A DNA stretch of 8,808 nt from an uncultured Planctomycetaceae bacterium (GTDB lineage Bacteria; Planctomycetota; Planctomycetia; Pirellulales; JACPPG01): NCBI GenBank assembly GCA_945957305.1, contig CAMFLN010000082.1, positions 1 to 8,808 of the forward strand. The letters are read 5' to 3'. Below the pieces are notes generated by a model. That model worked only from the letters and a program-made list of their open reading frames with translations, had not been told where the DNA came from and made no database searches. Shown in pieces: positions 6,366-8,808 of this stretch (positions within the stretch are counted from its first letter, which is position 1; each line of letters starts with the position of its first letter). The position numbers and the translations under genes were made by a program.

Positions 6366-6419
6366 TCCAGTCAGCCGCTCTCGGCGGGGCAACTCGCTCC
6401 GCCGAAGGGGCTGGCTGGA
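6366..6419 (+). terminator. Large two-part hairpin after the PEP-CTERM cluster, possible terminator
   Basis: An outer stem pairs 6366-6376 with 6409-6419 (11 pairs, one G-U). After a small internal loop (4 and 3 bases) an inner stem pairs 6381-6390 with 6396-6405 (10 pairs, one G-U), closed by a five-base loop. It lies 50 bases after the stop of protein C and 90 bases before the DUF1559 gene. No T-run follows; the next bases are TTAAATG. It is the strongest secondary structure I found in the window and the likeliest boundary between the PEP-CTERM cluster and the next gene. Confidence 0.45.
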
Positions 6420-6508
6420 TTAAATGTCGCACTGCCAGTGATGACACGCGACTTGTCAACGTTTGCCAGTAAACAGGCCATTGATCCCACAGATACAGGA
6501 AGTCAGAT

Positions 6509-7633
6509 ATGCATCGACGGCGACAACCCGACCGCAATTCTCTCCATGCGTCGAGGCGTAGAGCGGGCATCTCGGCCGTCGGGCGGGCCGGCGCCTGTCT
6601 TCCAGTGCCGCGAGGTTTCACGCTCGTTGAACTCTTGGTTGTCATCGCGATTATTGGGATCCTGATCGGGCTGTTGCTGCCGGCAGTGCAAGCCGCCCGC
6701 GAAGCGGCCCGCCGCAGCCAGTGTTCGAACAACTTGAAGCAATTAGCGCTGGCCACGCAGACTCATGAGGAGGTTTATCGAACACTACCCAGCGCCGGCT
6801 GGGGCGCGCACTGGATGGGAGATCCCGATCGCGGTTTTGGCGTGGCGCAACCGGGTGGCTGGGCCTACAACATTCTGCCGTTCCTCGAACAAGGCAACCT
6901 GCGGACGTGGGGCGTTGGCAGTACGGGCGCCACCAAATCGGCAGCGCTAGCGAGTTTGCGGGCGACGCCGGTCCCCACTTTTTATTGCCCTTCGCGCCGC
7001 ACTCCGGGAGTGTACGAAGGGAGCAAGACTTGTATCAACGCCGACAACCCGCCGGGAAATCTTGTGGCCAAGACCGACTATGCCGGTAACGCGGGATCGG
7101 CGCCCGCTCCGATCTCTCCCTACGTTCCTTGGTCATACGCTGAAACCGGGCCGAACGATAAACTAAATTGCTTGACCAAGTTTCCTAAATGTTATTGGGC
7201 AAACACCGATGCGGTGCTCGATAACAACTTTGACGGAATCTTCATGGGGCGTCGCATTACCGAGTTGCGGCACGTTACCGATGGCACGTCGAACACCCTG
7301 CTGTACGCCGAGAAGTTCTTGAAACCGCGCAACTACGAGAATACCATCTCGAGCACTGACGACCCTGGTGATGACAATGCGAATTGGCAGGGAGCTGACC
7401 CCGACATATTGCGTTACGTTGGTAAGATCGCCACCCGCCTTCCTCAATTTGATAAGGACGATGTCGCTCAGGATGTTTATCTGGCAGCCTTCGGTAGCGC
7501 TCATGTCAGCGGTGTCCAAGCTGCCTTCTGCGACGGCAGCGTGAAGATGATCAGCTACTCGATCGACCCCGTTGTTTGGGTCGCCGTTGGCACCCGCGCT
7601 TCGAGCGATATAGTGCCTGGCGGTGCCTTCTAG
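6509..7633 (+). CDS. DUF1559 pseudopilin-like protein with type IV prepilin N-terminus
   Basis: This 374-residue protein has a class III (prepilin) signal, RGFTLVELLVVIAI, followed by a hydrophobic helix to about residue 57. The predicted prepilin peptidase cut is after Gly36, with Glu at position 5 of the mature form (residue 41). The segment AAREAARRSQCSNNLKQLALA (about 58-78) and the C-terminal H-x9-DG motif (His332, Asp342-Gly343, in CDGSVKMIS) are hallmarks of the DUF1559 family, which is strongly expanded in planctomycetes and has no settled function. AGGAAG at 6497-6502 lies 6 bases before the ATG and supports this start. The 36-residue leader is long and Arg-rich (about ten Arg before the cut). 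It stands alone after a strong hairpin, so it may be transcribed separately from the PEP-CTERM genes. Pilus-like or secretion-related assembly is inferred from the N-terminus only. Confidence 0.92.
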   Translation: MHRRRQPDRNSLHASRRRAGISAVGRAGACLPVPRGFTLVELLVVIAIIGILIGLLLPAVQAAREAARRSQCSNNLKQLALATQTHEEVYRTLPSAGWGAHWMGDPDRGFGVAQPGGWAYNILPFLEQGNLRTWGVGSTGATKSAALASLRATPVPTFYCPSRRTPGVYEGSKTCINADNPPGNLVAKTDYAGNAGSAPAPISPYVPWSYAETGPNDKLNCLTKFPKCYWANTDAVLDNNFDGIFMGRRITELRHVTDGTSNTLLYAEKFLKPRNYENTISSTDDPGDDNANWQGADPDILRYVGKIATRLPQFDKDDVAQDVYLAAFGSAHVSGVQAAFCDGSVKMISYSIDPVVWVAVGTRASSDIVPGGAF

Positions 7634-8045
7634 TTTCCGCCGGATTGGCCCTTCGTCAAAGATGGTATACGGGGGTCCGACCTTGCCCGCAATGAAAATG
7701 GCAACTTCATTCCACTCTTCGGTGAAGTCCTAGCCATAGCGAAATGGTGATTCGCGGGGCATTGCCAATGCTCTGAAAGGAGCTCCTGTTCCCCCTCCCA
7801 ATTATCGCGACAATGGCCCTGGAGTCTGACGCGCATCCAGCGCGCCGGGAACGACATTGCTGCGACGGAGCAATAAGACTGCTACGCCCAACGCGCCCGG
7901 ATAACGGTACTCGCGGATTGGGCCGCAGCAGGGTACGGTGTGGGGGGATCGCGCGCTTGGCAAAGTAAACACTGGCTGGAAATTAATGGGGGCACTCCTC
8001 AGGCGAATTGCGCCCGGATTGAACCTGAACGAACCAACTAATCGC
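7634..8045. other. Intergenic region between the DUF1559 and SGNH hydrolase genes
   Basis: About 410 bases without a supportable gene. Short open frames on both strands lack recognisable motifs and ribosome sites. Small symmetries are present: a perfect 10-base palindrome AGGAGCTCCT at 7778-7787 and a 6-bp inverted repeat ACTTCA/TGAAGT (7704-7709/7723-7728). I see no terminator with a U-tract after the DUF1559 stop and no clear promoter. The hydrolase frame is open from 7905, so the 3' part could be coding if an earlier start such as the ATG at 7986 is used. Confidence 0.5.
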
Positions 8046-8808
8046 ATGATGGCCGGCACGAGATGCCAGCTGACTATCGGTAACACACAATTGACGACTA
8101 CATCTACATCGGCGATTGGCCGCTCTCTTGTACTGGCATGCGTGTCGGTGCTGGGGGTAATGCCAGCGGTTCACGCGCAGGACGCATCGCAGTCGGTACA
8201 GGCGGCTCCCACGCCATCGTCGGCTGCGGAAATCGACAAATGGGAAGTCGCGATACAGAGGAGACTAGAGGGTTTTTCGCCGACGCCGGGCGCGATCATT
8301 TGCATAGGAAGTTCACAAATACGGGGATGGAAGACCGTATCGAGCGATCTCGCGCCTCTCACTGTTTACAATCTCGGCATCGGCGGCAGCACGATGAAGG
8401 AAGCCGCCGAACTGTTCGTGAAGAAGTTGGTTATCCCCTTCAAACCACGTGCTGTCATCCTTTACGAAGGTAGTAACGATATCGCCAGAGGAGTAACGCC
8501 GGAAGAATTGATCGAGCATTTCAAGGAAGTGCATCGCCAGATCCATGCAAACCTTCCGGACGCACGTCTATATGTGCTCGGGATTGTGCCTAGCCCCGGC
8601 AATCGCTTCAAACGGTGGAGCAAGATTCAGCACGCGAATCGATTGTTGAAAGCCGAATGTGCCAAAGAACCCTGGATGACATTCATCGACACTACGTCCC
8701 CCCTCATCGGCGCCGATGGCCAGCCCCGGCCCGAGTGCTTTATCCCCGGCGATATCCACTTGTCGGCGGAAGGCTACAAAGTATGGACCAGCGTGATCGG
8801 GCCCGAGG
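8046..8808 (+). CDS. Secreted SGNH/GDSL-type hydrolase (3'-truncated)
   Basis: The frame is open from 7905 to the window end without a stop, giving at least 254 residues from the ATG at 8046. After an N-terminal extension a hydrophobic stretch (RSLVLACVSVLGV) ends in a likely signal peptidase site after AVHA, so export is predicted. The SGNH blocks appear in order: block I IGSSQIRGW (GSS in place of GDS, probable nucleophile Ser90), block II NLGIGGST (Gly113-114), block III YEGSNDI (Asn144), block V GDIHLSAEGY (His238). Family members are esterases or lipases acting on ester bonds, often acetyl groups of carbohydrates; the substrate here is unknown. The start is uncertain: ATG 8046/8049 lacks a clear ribosome site, and ATG 7986 has only a weak GGA upstream and would give a very long n-region. 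The protein is nearly complete, since block V is normally close to the C-terminus. Confidence 0.8.
   Translation, partial: MMAGTRCQLTIGNTQLTTTSTSAIGRSLVLACVSVLGVMPAVHAQDASQSVQAAPTPSSAAEIDKWEVAIQRRLEGFSPTPGAIICIGSSQIRGWKTVSSDLAPLTVYNLGIGGSTMKEAAELFVKKLVIPFKPRAVILYEGSNDIARGVTPEELIEHFKEVHRQIHANLPDARLYVLGIVPSPGNRFKRWSKIQHANRLLKAECAKEPWMTFIDTTSPLIGADGQPRPECFIPGDIHLSAEGYKVWTSVIGPE

Noticed and set aside
6453..6481. TTGTCA upstream of the DUF1559 gene as a -35 element.
   Set aside because: No acceptable -10 hexamer lies 16-18 bases downstream; TAAACA is only 11 bases away.
7813..7968. A 51-codon + strand frame starting at ATG 7813 in the gap after the DUF1559 gene.
   Set aside because: No ribosome site at a useful distance, composition dominated by Arg/Gly/Cys, and no similarity to a known family.

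Overview
The window looks like a chromosomal segment from a planctomycete, probably of the Pirellulales/Blastopirellula type. This rests on family content: a planctomycete-style ECF sigma factor next to a FecR-domain protein fused to a carbohydrate-binding-like module, PEP-CTERM surface proteins with paired dockerin-type EF-hand repeats, and a DUF1559 pseudopilin-like protein. Every gene called reads on the + strand. There are no RNA genes, insertion sequences or CRISPR arrays that I can support.

Layout: 1-123 is the 3' end of an unrecognised gene. 124-669 is a 546-base non-coding region with several inverted repeats, a run of phased T-tracts and a hairpin-prone leader. A sigma factor (670-1218) is followed two bases later by a membrane-anchored FecR-like protein (1221-3032), and 27 bases after that by a PEP-CTERM protein A (3060-4022). 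Protein B (4143-5045; LamG-like domain, two dockerin repeats, PEP-CTERM tail) and protein C (5116-6315) follow. C is a paralogue of A whose C-terminus carries a dockerin pair like that of B. A large hairpin (6366-6419) separates this cluster from a DUF1559 pseudopilin-like gene (6509-7633). After a gap of about 400 bases, an SGNH/GDSL hydrolase with a signal peptide starts near 8046 and runs off the window.

Reading as a system (inference): the sigma factor and FecR protein probably form a regulatory pair spanning the membrane. The C-terminal carbohydrate-binding-like domain of the FecR protein would sit outside the cytoplasm, and the exported PEP-CTERM/dockerin proteins just downstream are the natural candidates for its regulon. 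The components are known families. The less ordinary features are the tandem A-B-C arrangement with apparent domain shuffling, the structured and probably bent DNA upstream of the sigma factor, and strong hairpins at gene ends that lack U-tracts. No exosortase (the PEP-CTERM sorting enzyme) and no cohesin partner is visible here.
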